A DNA stretch of 64,000 nt from DASWIP01 sp036397635 (GTDB lineage: Bacteria > Actinomycetota > AC-67). Below are positions 27,305 to 36,247 of the stretch, in pieces. The translations under genes and the position numbers were made by a program. The stretch spans positions 1 through 64,000 of the forward strand of contig DASWIP010000133.1 in NCBI GenBank assembly GCA_036397635.1, given 5' to 3'. The number at the start of each line of letters is the position of its first letter. The first letter of the stretch is position 1. The notes below the pieces were generated by a model. It was not told where the DNA came from. It ran no database searches and worked only from the letters and a program-made list of their open reading frames with translations.

Positions 27305-28527
27305 GCGACGACCTCCATCCCTTCGATCGGTGCGGCCGCGCGCAGGGTGGTCCCTTCTCCGGGAGCCGACCGGATCGCGAGCTGCCCGCCGACCAGCTCG
27401 ATACGTTCACGCATGCCGGCGAGCCCGAAAGAGGTTCGTGTGCGCGACCTGCTGAACGCGTCCAGGTCGAAACCGGCCCCGTTGTCCCGAACCTCGAGCT
27501 CCACCGATCCCGAGGTCGTCCGCAGGGCCACGACGACCTCGCGCGCGCGCGCGTGCTTGCGGATGTTCGTCAGTGCCTCCTGGGTGATCCGGTACAGCGC
27601 GGTCTCCAGATGCGGTGAGACACGAAGCTCGTTCGGGGCTCGGATCGTCACGTCGATGCCGGCGTCCTCCCGGAACCGTGAGGCGAGCTCGTGCAATGCC
27701 GCGACCAGGCCCAGGTCGTCCAGGGTCGCCGGCCTGAGGTCATAGATCGCCGAGCGAGCATCGACGAGCGTGTGATCGATCAGGTCCTTGGTCGCGCGCA
27801 CCTCGCGGAGTGCTTCCTCGACCGCGGCGCGTTCCAGCAGCCGCTGGCAGGCGTGCACTCGGAACCAGATCGACACGAGCTGCTGGGTCACGCCGTCGTG
27901 GATCTCGGTCGCCACCCGGCGACGCTCCTCCTCCTGCACCTGGATCGTCTTGCGCATCAGCGCGGCGAGCGCCTCCTCTTTGTGTTGCGCGAGCTGGAAC
28001 AGTTGCGCGTTCTCGATGCCGCCGGCCAGCAACGATGCCGTGGATTCCAGGAACCGCATGTCCTCGTCGCTGAACTGCCCGGCGGTACGGCCGTGGACGT
28101 TGATCGCGCCGATCAGGTCGGCGGAGCGCGCGATGATCGGGACCGAGAGCATCGCCTCGTACTGCTCGCCTTCGAGTTCGGGGATGGAGCGGTACCGCGG
28201 ATCGGCCCTGGCGTTCCGGCGCAACAGCACGGACTCGCGGTGCTCGGTCGCCCACCCCGCCACACCCTCGCCGGCGCGGAGGCGGACCCGGTCGATGCAG
28301 TCCTCGTAGGCTGGGGAGCAGGCCCGCAGCACGAGCGCGTCGAGATCGCGGTCCCAGAGGTAGACCAGGCACGCGTCGGCGGCGACCGCCTCGGTGACCA
28401 GCTGGACGACTTCGCGCAGCACCCCATCGGTCCTCAGCGAGGAGGACGCGATCTGTATGACCCGGTAAAGGATGTCCCTTTCCCGGCTCTCAGCAGCGGT
28501 GCGACCCGTCACGGCCCCCTTGGACAC
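27301..28527 (-). CDS. GAF-domain sensor histidine kinase (NarL-type partner)
   Basis: Cytoplasmic sensor kinase of about 408 residues with no membrane segment. A GAF domain spans roughly 30-170, a HisKA_3 domain has the H box EIHDGVTQQLVSIW, and the HATPase_c domain has YRITQEALTNIRKHA and GLAGMRERIELVGG. The GAF could bind a ligand or heme and sense redox or gases. The start is uncertain: GTG codons at 28542, 28527 and 28512 are in frame; 28527 has a GGAG site and leaves room for a leader after the promoter motif at 28555. Confidence 0.88.
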   Translation of the reverse strand: MSKGAVTGRTAAESRERDILYRVIQIASSSLRTDGVLREVVQLVTEAVAADACLVYLWDRDLDALVLRACSPAYEDCIDRVRLRAGEGVAGWATEHRESVLLRRNARADPRYRSIPELEGEQYEAMLSVPIIARSADLIGAINVHGRTAGQFSDEDMRFLESTASLLAGGIENAQLFQLAQHKEEALAALMRKTIQVQEEERRRVATEIHDGVTQQLVSIWFRVHACQRLLERAAVEEALREVRATKDLIDHTLVDARSAIYDLRPATLDDLGLVAALHELASRFREDAGIDVTIRAPNELRVSPHLETALYRITQEALTNIRKHARAREVVVALRTTSGSVELEVRDNGAGFDLDAFSRSRTRTSFGLAGMRERIELVGGQLAIRSAPGEGTTLRAAAPIEGMEVVA

Positions 28528-28554
28528 CCGGCTCCGCGTCACGGACTCCGCGTT

Positions 28555-28570
28555 ATGCGAATATCCGCAT
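28555..28570. promoter_or_regulatory. sulfur-motif operator/promoter before HK-RR operon
   Basis: The 16-mer ATGCGAATATCCGCAT has 5-bp inverted arms (ATGCG/CGCAT). It matches the site before the soe-like operon at 14 of 16 positions and the site before tusA at 12 of 16. It lies just upstream of the kinase start. Confidence 0.55.
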
Positions 28571-28741
28571 GGCCGAGTGTACTGCTTCTTACCCTCGACC
28601 GGAAAGGCGGGCGCCCAGCGCAGCGTCTCCCCCCAGCGAGGGATGCGAATCCCCCTTGACCCCCGCGTGATCCCGTCGCAATGTCGCAAGTGGGATAAAT
28701 CGGGTGAGGTCCCTCGCTGTCGCGGGGGGTGTCGTACGTGC

Positions 28742-28770
28742 GCGATCGGCCCCGAAGAGGGGCCCCGATC
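28742..28770 (+). other. leader hairpin before SBP56-family gene
   Basis: Inverted repeat with arms CGATCGG/CCGATCG plus an inner CCCC/GGGG pairing separated by GAAGA, with a two-base bulge on the right arm. It ends 17 bases before the ATG of the exported SBP56-type gene. It may be a leader structure or a read-through barrier. Confidence 0.45.
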
Positions 28771-28787
28771 GAGGGGGGCGTCGGGTG

Positions 28788-30506
28788 ATGCGGCGGAGCC
28801 GGCTGGGGCCTCTGGTTGCGCTGCTCGGGCTCATCGCCTCGGTCGTCTCGATCGGCCCCACGGTCGCCGAGCACGCCGGGCATCCCTACCTGGTCGTGTG
28901 GACCGGCGACTGGAACGCGGGCGACTACGCCGGCGCCGACGCTGCCGATCCTGCTGGGGTGTTGGGCCGGCTCTCCGGCGGGCCGCCGGGACCAGACTTC
29001 CTCGCCGTCATCGATGCCGACGCGTCTTCGCCTCGCTACGGTGAGATCATCCAGACCGTGACCGTGCCGGGGATCGTCAACGAGCCGCACCACATGCAGT
29101 ACTCGTGGCGCCCCGGGGATCGCGTCTTCGCCGGCGGACTCTTCAGCGACACGACCTTCGTCTTCGACGTCGATCGCATCCCTCTGGTCGAGCTGGTCGG
29201 GATGGTGGGTCCGGCCGATACGCCCTGCGGTTCGGTCCCCGACGCGTACTGGGTGCTCGGGGACGGCACCGCTTTCGGCACCTATATGGGGGGTCCCAAC
29301 GTGCCCGGCGATCCCCGATGCAACGGAGGGATCAACAACGGGTTCGCTGGGACGCCGGGCTCGCTGGTGCGCATCGGACGGGACGGCTCGGTCCTCGGCG
29401 AGTTCTCCGCCGCGGGCGATCCGGCACGACCGCATCCCAACGACGCCGGTCGGCCGCAGCGCTGCGTGTCGAACCCGCCGCTCGCGCGCGCCAGCTGCGC
29501 GAACCCGCACGGCATCCAGGCCCGGGAGGACCTCGGTCTGATGATCACGTCCGACTACGCCGAGCCGCGCAACGTGCCGATCGACCCCGCGTCCGCTCCG
29601 GATCCCAACGTCTTCCGCGACACGGTTCGGGTCTGGGACATCCGCAACCTGAACGCGCCGCGACTGCATTCGGTCTCGGTGATGCCGGTGGGGTCGATGG
29701 CCTTCCTGCCGCCCGATCGCGTCGATGCGCGCGGCGTGATGGGGATCATGGAAACCACGGTCACGAACATGCCCGAGCATCGCGGCGCGTTCGCATCGAG
29801 CATGTGCGGCGGCCAGATCTACTACACCGCCGACATCACCTCGCAGAACCCGATGTGGCGGCAGGTGTTCGATGCGACGGCCGCGGCCCGCGCGCTGAAC
29901 TCCGGTGTGGAACGGGTCGACGGCTGCGTCGGCGCGGGGTGGCTGCAGACGAGCCCCGACGACTCGCTGTTGTTCCAGGCGGTCATCGGGCGGAGTCCGG
30001 GAACGCTGGACCAGAACGATCCGGGCGTGCCGAAGATGGTCTACGCGCTCGACATCTCCGAGCTGGTCGATGTCCCGGTCGCGGAGTGGACCGTCGACAA
30101 CCTCGCGGTCTGCACGATCGACACCGAGCAGGAGGTCTCGGGCGGCGGTGACGAGCCGGGTTGCCCGGCCGTCGCGGGCGCCGTCGACCTCGGAGACCCG
30201 TCGACGGGGGGACCCCACTGGGGGACGATCGATCTGTTCAGCCTGTCCGAGGAGCCGGACCGGATCAGCGGTGTGACCCGGATCGCTGTCTCGAATTATT
30301 TCGTCGCGCGCGCGGGGCTCGACGGGGATCACCGGGTCTGCATGGTCGACGTGGCCGCCGACGGATCCCTCAGCATCGACGGGGGGTTCGTCGACGAGCG
30401 CACCGGCGAGCCCTGCACGGACTTCGACCGGCCGGACTGGCCACACGGAACGTTCGGGCCCGGCAAGCCCCACTCGATGTTGTTCGTGATCTCTACCCAA
30501 GGATGA
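28788..30506 (+). CDS. exported SBP56/methanethiol oxidase-family protein
   Basis: About 572 residues with a signal peptide (basic MRRSR, then hydrophobic LVALLGLIASVVSIGPTVA). Family blocks match selenium-binding protein 56 and methanethiol oxidase: FLAVIDADASSPRYGEIIQ followed by EPHHMQYSW, and NPHGIQAREDLGLMITSDY further on. MtoX enzymes are periplasmic copper proteins that oxidise methanethiol to formaldehyde, H2S and H2O2; the sulfide could feed the sHdr pathway in this window. Similarity is moderate, so the substrate is unproven. The ATG at 28788 gives an intact signal peptide; GTG at 28785 is possible. Confidence 0.7.
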   Translation: MRRSRLGPLVALLGLIASVVSIGPTVAEHAGHPYLVVWTGDWNAGDYAGADAADPAGVLGRLSGGPPGPDFLAVIDADASSPRYGEIIQTVTVPGIVNEPHHMQYSWRPGDRVFAGGLFSDTTFVFDVDRIPLVELVGMVGPADTPCGSVPDAYWVLGDGTAFGTYMGGPNVPGDPRCNGGINNGFAGTPGSLVRIGRDGSVLGEFSAAGDPARPHPNDAGRPQRCVSNPPLARASCANPHGIQAREDLGLMITSDYAEPRNVPIDPASAPDPNVFRDTVRVWDIRNLNAPRLHSVSVMPVGSMAFLPPDRVDARGVMGIMETTVTNMPEHRGAFASSMCGGQIYYTADITSQNPMWRQVFDATAAARALNSGVERVDGCVGAGWLQTSPDDSLLFQAVIGRSPGTLDQNDPGVPKMVYALDISELVDVPVAEWTVDNLAVCTIDTEQEVSGGGDEPGCPAVAGAVDLGDPSTGGPHWGTIDLFSLSEEPDRISGVTRIAVSNYFVARAGLDGDHRVCMVDVAADGSLSIDGGFVDERTGEPCTDFDRPDWPHGTFGPGKPHSMLFVISTQG

Positions 30507-30532
30507 CGGTGACAAGGACAAGGGGGGTTCAC

Positions 30533-31969
30533 ATGGCACGAAGGACAAGGATCGCTCCGGCGCTGGCCGTCGTCTCGATCGTGCTCCTGGCGATGGCGGC
30601 GCCGGCGGGCGCCTCGCGATACGGGACGGCGGGGTTCCCGCAGTATCCGTCGTTCCCGTACGAGCAGAGGTTCGGATCGGGCGGCCCTGCTCCGTTCATC
30701 CAGGACCAGGATGACTCCAACAAGTGGGTCTGGCAGATCGATCCCTTGGTCTACGGCGCGACGGGGACCATCACGTTCTACAACTATCAGAACGCGATAA
30801 ACCCCGCCGAGAACGATCCTGGGATGGCAGGCCCGGGAGGGGCGTCGGTGAACGACTGGATCATCACGTCCCCGGTGACCGGAGAGACGGGCTTCGACCC
30901 GGATCGGCCCAGCTTTACCCAGGACGTCGACTCGATCCCGCCGGACTTCCTCACGCCGGATGCGCCGATGCAGATCGCATCCGACTACGACCTGACTGCG
31001 TACCACCCGGATGATCTGCAGCCGCCCACGATCTTCACGCCGTACGAGAACGCGAGCATGGACGGTCAGGCGAACCTGTTCAAGTTCGCGTTCACGGTCG
31101 CGCCGGGCACGCAGTTCATGAACATGCAGATCGACAAGGCCGGGAACTACTACGTCGCTCGCCGCGATATGCAATGGGAATGGATCGACTCGTTCGAGTA
31201 CCACAACACCGAGACCGGCGAGACGCGCAGCATCGACACGCAGTTCAACATCCAGCCGTACCCGGTCAGCGATGCGTACGGCTGGTGCGGTGCGATCCCG
31301 CCGGCCGATCCGAACGCCAGGCAGGCCATGGCCGGCCAGCTGATCAAGGACATCGCGTTCGACGTCTGGGCGAACGACGGTGGCCCGCATCAGGCCCTCA
31401 AGCCGTTCGCCAGCGAGGTGGTGCCGTCGTTCATCATGCGCAGCTACGGCATCTACGAGGTGGACGTCACCATGCTCAGCACCGGTGTGCGGCAACAGTT
31501 CCGCGGTGCCGCGAAGAGCGTTCACCAGCGCCCCGTCGATGTGGTGATCGACGGAGATCTGTATCCGGCCGGCTCTCGCGTCGAGCCCGGTGATCCCGAC
31601 TTCGAACGGTGGTTCAACCGGGTAAGTCCGTTCGCGGCTGGGGTGGTGCCGTTCGGCGCGTGGGTCATCAACGAGGGCTCCGACTACATGCAGGTCGTGC
31701 CGGCCGGAACCCCCGGCGCGGTGTGGCACCAGAACAAGTTCGCCGGCGCGGCCTTCCTGGTCCGCGGCGACATGGAGCGCCGGATCAACTACATCAACGC
31801 CGGATCCGAGTGGGCGCACGACCAGGTGACGACGGTCGGTCCCCCACAGGTGTACAAGGACCTCGTGGACGGCGCCGCGATGAACCCGCGGACCGGCGAC
31901 CTGTGGAAGCGTGCCGACTGGACCGACTGGGCCGTCGGCGGCCTCGACCCGGTCGAGGACGGCTACTAG
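30533..31969 (+). CDS. exported protein of unknown function, SBP56 partner
   Basis: A 478-residue protein with a signal peptide (MARRTRIAPALAVVSIVLLA, then MAAPAGAS). The mature part is rich in aromatic residues, Asp and Pro (YPSFPYEQRFG, SNKWVWQIDPLVYG), with conserved-looking His near GGPHQALKPFASEV. No family recognised. The ATG is 26 bases after the SBP56-family stop, so the two are probably co-expressed; a role in maturing or assisting that oxidase, or as an extracellular binding protein, is an inference. A bidirectional terminator follows. Confidence 0.68.
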   Translation: MARRTRIAPALAVVSIVLLAMAAPAGASRYGTAGFPQYPSFPYEQRFGSGGPAPFIQDQDDSNKWVWQIDPLVYGATGTITFYNYQNAINPAENDPGMAGPGGASVNDWIITSPVTGETGFDPDRPSFTQDVDSIPPDFLTPDAPMQIASDYDLTAYHPDDLQPPTIFTPYENASMDGQANLFKFAFTVAPGTQFMNMQIDKAGNYYVARRDMQWEWIDSFEYHNTETGETRSIDTQFNIQPYPVSDAYGWCGAIPPADPNARQAMAGQLIKDIAFDVWANDGGPHQALKPFASEVVPSFIMRSYGIYEVDVTMLSTGVRQQFRGAAKSVHQRPVDVVIDGDLYPAGSRVEPGDPDFERWFNRVSPFAAGVVPFGAWVINEGSDYMQVVPAGTPGAVWHQNKFAGAAFLVRGDMERRINYINAGSEWAHDQVTTVGPPQVYKDLVDGAAMNPRTGDLWKRADWTDWAVGGLDPVEDGY

Positions 31970-31990
31970 GAACGGGAGCTGCAGGAGTTC

Positions 31991-32014
31991 GGAGGGGCGG
32001 GCGACCGCCCCTCC
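31991..32014. terminator. bidirectional hairpin terminator
   Basis: Perfect 10-bp stem GGAGGGGCGG / CCGCCCCTCC with loop GCGA, located between two convergent genes. It would end both transcripts. Confidence 0.75.
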
Positions 32015-32020
32015 GGGGTG

Positions 32021-32524
32021 TCAGCACGAGATATCTTGCTCGATCGGCTCGGGCGCGTCGTTCGCGACGGAGACCAGGTACGAGTAGCGCGCGCCGTTGA
32101 TGCGCGCCGCCTGCTCGGCCGAGAACCCGACGACGCTGGACGCGACCCGGCGCCCCTTGCTCGCGACGATGAAGCTCACGGGTTCCTCGCCGGGAACGGT
32201 CCTGCAGCCGAACACGGTCCACCCGTCGGCCGGCAGCTGCTCGAGCAGCGCGCGCACGATCTCGTCGTGCGGCATCGAAGTGGAGAAGTACACGACGCTT
32301 CCCACCTGGCTGACCGCGCTGTACAGCACGGTCGGTGATCCCGGACGCGGATGGTCCTGCGGGAACTCGGGTGGGAGGGCGTCCGCGGTCGATACCAGCT
32401 CGCCCTCGACAGGCCCCGGCGACCGGTCCGGGTCGGCAGGGGAGTTCGTGCAGGCCGCGAACGCGGCGCATGCGAGACCCAACAGCATCACCCTGATGGC
32501 CCGTATCGTCCGTTCGGTCCCCAC
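32021..32524 (-). CDS. small lipoprotein, unknown function
   Basis: A 167-residue lipoprotein: hydrophobic VMLLGLACAAFAAC ends in a lipobox Cys near residue 25. The mature part is a compact mixed alpha/beta domain (VLYSAVSQVGSVVYFSTSM; EIVRALLEQLPADGWTVFG; VSFIVASKGRRVASSVVGF). The GTG at 32524 follows GGGGGAAC. No family recognised. It is convergent with the preceding exported gene and divergent from the MaoC gene. Confidence 0.7.
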   Translation of the reverse strand: MGTERTIRAIRVMLLGLACAAFAACTNSPADPDRSPGPVEGELVSTADALPPEFPQDHPRPGSPTVLYSAVSQVGSVVYFSTSMPHDEIVRALLEQLPADGWTVFGCRTVPGEEPVSFIVASKGRRVASSVVGFSAEQAARINGARYSYLVSVANDAPEPIEQDISC

Positions 32525-32736
32525 GTTCCCCCTTCACGTCGCCGAGCACACTGGATTACACCGGCTCTCGCGCGCGCCGGGCAAGCGGGGATGAGCGGGG
32601 GAACGCCCATCCCTCGTGCCGGGGAGATCGCGTGCAGCCTCCGAACCCCTCAGCGGGGCGATGCCGAAAGCATCCCGGTGACCGTAGCGTGACCGGCGTA
32701 CATCGAGGATCGCCACCGTCGGCGCGGGAGGGTGTC

Positions 32737-33741
32737 ATGACGCGGATCGATGTCGGCGGGCCGTGGTTCGAGGACCTCAAGGTCGGGCAGGTCTTCGACG
32801 ACGCGCCGCCTATCACGATCACGCCGGGGCACACGGCGATGCACCAGGCGCTGTTCGGCGACAGGATGCGCCTGCCGCTAGATGCCCCGCTCGCACGCGC
32901 GGTCACAGGACGCGCCGAGATGCTCGTCCACCCGAACCTGGTGTGCAACATCGCAATCGGGCAGACGACCGTGGCGACCCAGCGCGTGCGCGGCAACCTG
33001 TTCTATCGCGGCCTGATCTTGCAGCGTCCCGTGATGGTCGGCGACACGCTGCACACAACGACCGAGGTCGTCGGCCTGAAGCAGAACAGGCGGCGCGCCG
33101 GGAAACCGGCCACGGGACTGGTCGCGCTGCGGATGACCACGCTGAACCAGCACGGCAACGCGGTAGTGGACTGCTGGCGCTGCCCGATGATCCCGCTGCG
33201 CGACCCCGAGGTCGACACCGGCCACGCCGACCGATTCGATGACGAGATCCCCGCCGACCTCGACGCGCGCTCGCTGGCGCGCGCGGTGCCACCGTGGCGG
33301 CTCGAGGTGTTCCGCGAGCGCGCCCCCGGATCGGCGATGGATCTGGATGTGGGCACCACCTACGTCGTCGAGGCGCAGGAGCCGGTTTCCGGTGCGCCCG
33401 AGTTGGTGCGCATGACCATGAACGTGGCGATGGTGCACCTCGACGCGTCGGCGAGCAGTGACGGCCGCCGCCTCGTCTACGGTGGTCACACGATCTCGAT
33501 CGCCGGCGCGCAGCTCACGCGCGCGTTCCCGAACCTGGTCACGCTGCTCGCGTGGCGAAGCTGTGATCACCTCGCGCCGGTCTTCGAGGGCGACCTGCTG
33601 CGATCCGAGGCGACGATCCATCGCGTCACGCCCCTCGACGGCGGCGGGGGGATGGTCGACCTGCACGTGATCACCTCGGCAGTGCGCGCCGACGGCGACG
33701 AGCGCGTGCTGGACTGGCGCCCGGTCGGGCTGATGCCATGA
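32737..33741 (+). CDS. MaoC-like double-hotdog dehydratase (mesaconyl-CoA hydratase-like)
   Basis: A 334-residue protein with two MaoC-type hotdog halves, the length of mesaconyl-CoA hydratase/beta-methylmalyl-CoA dehydratase. The start WFEDLKVGQVFDDAPPITIT and the block RPVMVGDTLHTTTEVVGLKQN fit that group. It would add or remove water on a C5 enoyl-CoA. The next gene resembles mesaconyl-CoA C1-C4 CoA transferase, and this pair is known from the 3-hydroxypropionate bicycle of Chloroflexus. The ATG at 32737 follows GGGAGGG. Other enoyl-CoA hydratases cannot be excluded. Confidence 0.7.
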   Translation: MTRIDVGGPWFEDLKVGQVFDDAPPITITPGHTAMHQALFGDRMRLPLDAPLARAVTGRAEMLVHPNLVCNIAIGQTTVATQRVRGNLFYRGLILQRPVMVGDTLHTTTEVVGLKQNRRRAGKPATGLVALRMTTLNQHGNAVVDCWRCPMIPLRDPEVDTGHADRFDDEIPADLDARSLARAVPPWRLEVFRERAPGSAMDLDVGTTYVVEAQEPVSGAPELVRMTMNVAMVHLDASASSDGRRLVYGGHTISIAGAQLTRAFPNLVTLLAWRSCDHLAPVFEGDLLRSEATIHRVTPLDGGGGMVDLHVITSAVRADGDERVLDWRPVGLMP

Positions 33742-33763
33742 ACCACCGGGAAGGGAACCCGCG

Positions 33764-35005
33764 GTGAACGGCATCCTGCAAGGGCTTCGCGTCGTCGAGG
33801 GGTCGGCGTTCGTGGCGGCGCCGCTCGGCGGGATGACCCTCGCACAGCTGGGCGCCGAGGTGATCCGGTTCGACCCGATCGGCGGCGGGCTGGACTTCAC
33901 GCGCTGGCCGGTGACCGAGGACGGCCGGAGCCTGTTCTGGGCGGGGCTGAACAAGGGCAAGCGCTCGATCGCCGTCGACATCCGGTCCGGCGAGGGGCGC
34001 GAGCTCATCGCCGGGCTGATCACCGCGCCGGGAGCAGGGGCGGGCCTGTTCCTGACGAATTTCCCGGCGAAGGGATGGCTCGATTTCGTAGCGCTCCGCG
34101 AGCGTCGCAGCGATCTGATCATGGTCAACATCCTCGGGAACCACGATGGGTCCTCCGCGGTCGACTACACGATCAACCCCGCGACCGGGTTCCCCTGGGC
34201 CACGGGCCCGATGAATCTCTCGGTTCCGTTCAACCATCTGCTGCCGGCGTGGGATGCGATCACCGGTAGCGTTGCTGCGACCGGACTGCTCGCCGCGGAA
34301 CGGCACCGTCGGCTGCACGGCGATGGTCAGCTCGTCACGGTCGCGCTCAGCGACGTTGCCTTCGCCATGGCCGGGCACCTCGGCAAGATCGCCGAGGTTC
34401 AGATCAACGGCGTCGAGCGGCCGAAGTACGGCAACTACCTGTACGGGGCGTTCGGCCGCGACTTCCTGACCAGGGACGGCCGGCGGATCATGATCGTCGG
34501 GCTGACGCGCTCGCAGTGGAACGCGCTGTGCGACGCGACGGGCCTGCACGGCGCCTTCGCGATGATCGAGCAGCTCATGGACGTCGACCTGCGCGACGAA
34601 GGGGATCGCTTCGCCGCGCGCGAGGTCATCGCCGCCGCCCTGAAGCCGTGGGTGATCGCCCGGACCGAGGACCAGATCCGCGCGATCTTCGACGAGCACG
34701 GCGTGTGCTGGGGTCCGTACCAGACCTTCCGGGAACTGGTGGAGCGCGACCCTCGCTGCTCGACGCGCAACCCGATGTTCGCCGAGGTCGAGCAGCCCGG
34801 TATCGGGACCTACCTCGCGCCGGGGTCGCCGCTGGCGTTCTCAGCGCACGAGCGCGCGGCACCGGTTCGCGCGCCGCTGCTCGGCGAGCACACCGACGAG
34901 GTCCTGGCGGACATCCTGGGCCTCGGCGACGGCGAGATCGCCCGCCTGCACGACCGCGGCATCGTCGCGGGCTCGAGCGTGGTCGCCACGATCGCCGCGT
35001 CCTGA
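33764..35005 (+). CDS. mct: family III CoA transferase, mesaconyl-CoA C1-C4 transferase-like
   Basis: CaiB/BaiF-family transferase of 413 residues. The start GLRVVEGSAFVAAPLGGMTL and the block LFWAGLNKGKRSIAVDIRS agree well with 2-methylfumaryl-CoA isomerase (Mct), which moves CoA within mesaconate. The family's catalytic Asp lies in the central domain. The gene starts 22 bases after the MaoC-like gene. Together they could handle C5 dicarboxyl-CoA in glyoxylate or propionate assimilation. The other bicycle genes are not in the window, so the pathway assignment is an inference. Confidence 0.72.
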   Translation: MNGILQGLRVVEGSAFVAAPLGGMTLAQLGAEVIRFDPIGGGLDFTRWPVTEDGRSLFWAGLNKGKRSIAVDIRSGEGRELIAGLITAPGAGAGLFLTNFPAKGWLDFVALRERRSDLIMVNILGNHDGSSAVDYTINPATGFPWATGPMNLSVPFNHLLPAWDAITGSVAATGLLAAERHRRLHGDGQLVTVALSDVAFAMAGHLGKIAEVQINGVERPKYGNYLYGAFGRDFLTRDGRRIMIVGLTRSQWNALCDATGLHGAFAMIEQLMDVDLRDEGDRFAAREVIAAALKPWVIARTEDQIRAIFDEHGVCWGPYQTFRELVERDPRCSTRNPMFAEVEQPGIGTYLAPGSPLAFSAHERAAPVRAPLLGEHTDEVLADILGLGDGEIARLHDRGIVAGSSVVATIAAS

Positions 35006-35047
35006 GGCTCTGCCGGCCGGGCTCGCCAAGGCCGGTACGCTGTGCGC

Positions 35048-35446
35048 ATGACCATCGCCGATCTGCGGTGCGACGTGTGCGGCACGGGGCTCGCCGGTTC
35101 GGCGATGCTCGTCCCCGACGATCCGCGGTCGGCGATCAGGCTCTTCGTCCATCCCGGCGATCCCCTTCACCGCGAGGACTCGATCCTGGTGTGCCAGGGG
35201 TGCTGGCGGGGTCTGTTGGCATGGATGGGCGAGCAGGGTCGTGCCGACGCGTGCGCCGCGTGCGGCGTCCCCGTCTCCTACGAGGGGAGCCTCCATGTCT
35301 TGGTGATGACCGGGCGGATCGGTGAAGCCCCCGAGTGGCAGCTGTGTCGCGCCCACGCCGTCGAGCTGCTCAACAGGTTCCGGTTCACGGATCCGAAGAT
35401 GCGGATCGAGGACCTGGCCTTGAAAGCTGATTTCACCGCCCGGTAG
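35048..35446 (+). CDS. Cys-rich (zinc-ribbon-like) small protein
   Basis: A 132-residue cytoplasmic protein with CDVC (residues 8-11), VCQGCW and ACAACG motifs plus a late Cys-Arg-Ala-His, consistent with one or two bound zinc ions. No family recognised. It lies in the gap between the CoA transferase and the tusA-shdr operon; its own operon status is unclear. An in-frame GTG at 35042 could also be the start. Confidence 0.65.
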   Translation: MTIADLRCDVCGTGLAGSAMLVPDDPRSAIRLFVHPGDPLHREDSILVCQGCWRGLLAWMGEQGRADACAACGVPVSYEGSLHVLVMTGRIGEAPEWQLCRAHAVELLNRFRFTDPKMRIEDLALKADFTAR

Positions 35447-35516
35447 CAGCGGGAATGCCCCGTTCGGGTCCCTCCCGTGGGGGTGCGGTCGGGGGACGGC
35501 AGGTCCCTCCCGAGTC

Positions 35517-35546
35517 TTGACCACAACATTCGAATATGGTCATATT
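35517..35546 (+). promoter_or_regulatory. promoter and operator of the tusA-shdr operon
   Basis: A TTGACC (-35-like, 35517-35522) is followed about 17 bp later by TCATAT (-10-like, 35540-35545). The motif ATTCGAATATGGTCAT at 35528-35543 matches the HK-RR site at 12 of 16 positions, and AATATG-GT-CATATT at 35533-35546 is an exact inverted repeat with a 2-bp centre. Bound regulator would overlap the -10, so repression is plausible. Confidence 0.6.
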
Positions 35547-35589
35547 GAGGTTCCAGAGAGCAGAGCTGCTTCCCGAGGGGGGTGGAGCC

Positions 35590-35832
35590 GTGGCGAGCCC
35601 GGTTCAGGTTGACAAGGTCCTCGACGCCAAAGGACTGCTGTGTCCGTTGCCGGTCGTGAAGCTGTTCAAGGCCATCAAGGAGATGGATGTCGGCCAGGTC
35701 ATCGAGATGCAAGCCACCGACCCCGGCGCCAAGCCGGACATGGACGCGTGGGTCAAGAACACCGGACACGAGATGGTGGACCAGGCCGACGAGGGTGACG
35801 TCTTCATCTTCTGGATCCGGAAAACGAAGTGA
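35590..35832 (+). CDS. tusA: TusA-type sulfur carrier protein
   Basis: An 80-residue sulfur-transfer protein. The active Cys18 lies in LLCPLPVVK, the TusA signature, and the downstream FKAIKEMDVGQVIEM and DMDAWVKNTGHEM are typical. TusA shuttles persulfide sulfur; in sHdr organisms it delivers sulfur to the oxidation pathway. The GTG at 35590 gives the normal length; an upstream in-frame ATG at 35536 would place the -10 region inside the gene. Its stop overlaps the dsrE start by 4 bases. It opens the sHdr operon. Confidence 0.92.
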   Translation: MASPVQVDKVLDAKGLLCPLPVVKLFKAIKEMDVGQVIEMQATDPGAKPDMDAWVKNTGHEMVDQADEGDVFIFWIRKTK

Positions 35833-36230
35833 CGATGGGCGGCTGGGCATACCAGGATGAGGACGCCAAGCGCGTCCTCTACGTGATGACTCACGGGATC
35901 ACCATGCCGGAACGGTGCGCGACCCCGTTCTTCCTGGCGACCGCGGCAGCCGCGATGGACCACGAGGTGGCCATCTACTTCACGATGAACGGCCCGCAGC
36001 TGCTCCAGAAGGACGTGATCGCGAAGATCGGCCCGAAGGGTGATCGCGGCCAGCCGCTGGAGTACTTCCTCGAGCAGGCGCTCGACTGCGGCGTGAGGCT
36101 GCTGGTCTGCCAGCCGAGCCTTGACCTGAACGACCTCTCCATGGAGGACCTCATCGACGGCGTCGAGATGATCGGCGGCGCCGCCTTCAACAGCATGGCC
36201 ATCGAAGCCGATGCAGTGATCTCGTTCTGA
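35829..36230 (+). CDS. DsrE-family sulfurtransferase (DsrE3-like)
   Basis: DsrE-family protein of 133 residues that should carry persulfide on a conserved Cys. The likely sulfur-binding Cys94 lies in GVRLLVCQPSLDL, the position used in DsrE; additional Cys are at 30 and 87. In sHdr gene clusters a DsrE3-type protein and TusA form a sulfur relay to the lipoate-binding protein, so this is the likely role. The start overlaps the tusA stop (GTGA) and the next gene follows 17 bases later. Confidence 0.87.
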   Translation: MTMGGWAYQDEDAKRVLYVMTHGITMPERCATPFFLATAAAAMDHEVAIYFTMNGPQLLQKDVIAKIGPKGDRGQPLEYFLEQALDCGVRLLVCQPSLDLNDLSMEDLIDGVEMIGGAAFNSMAIEADAVISF

Positions 36231-36247
36231 GGCGACCGGGAGGATCC

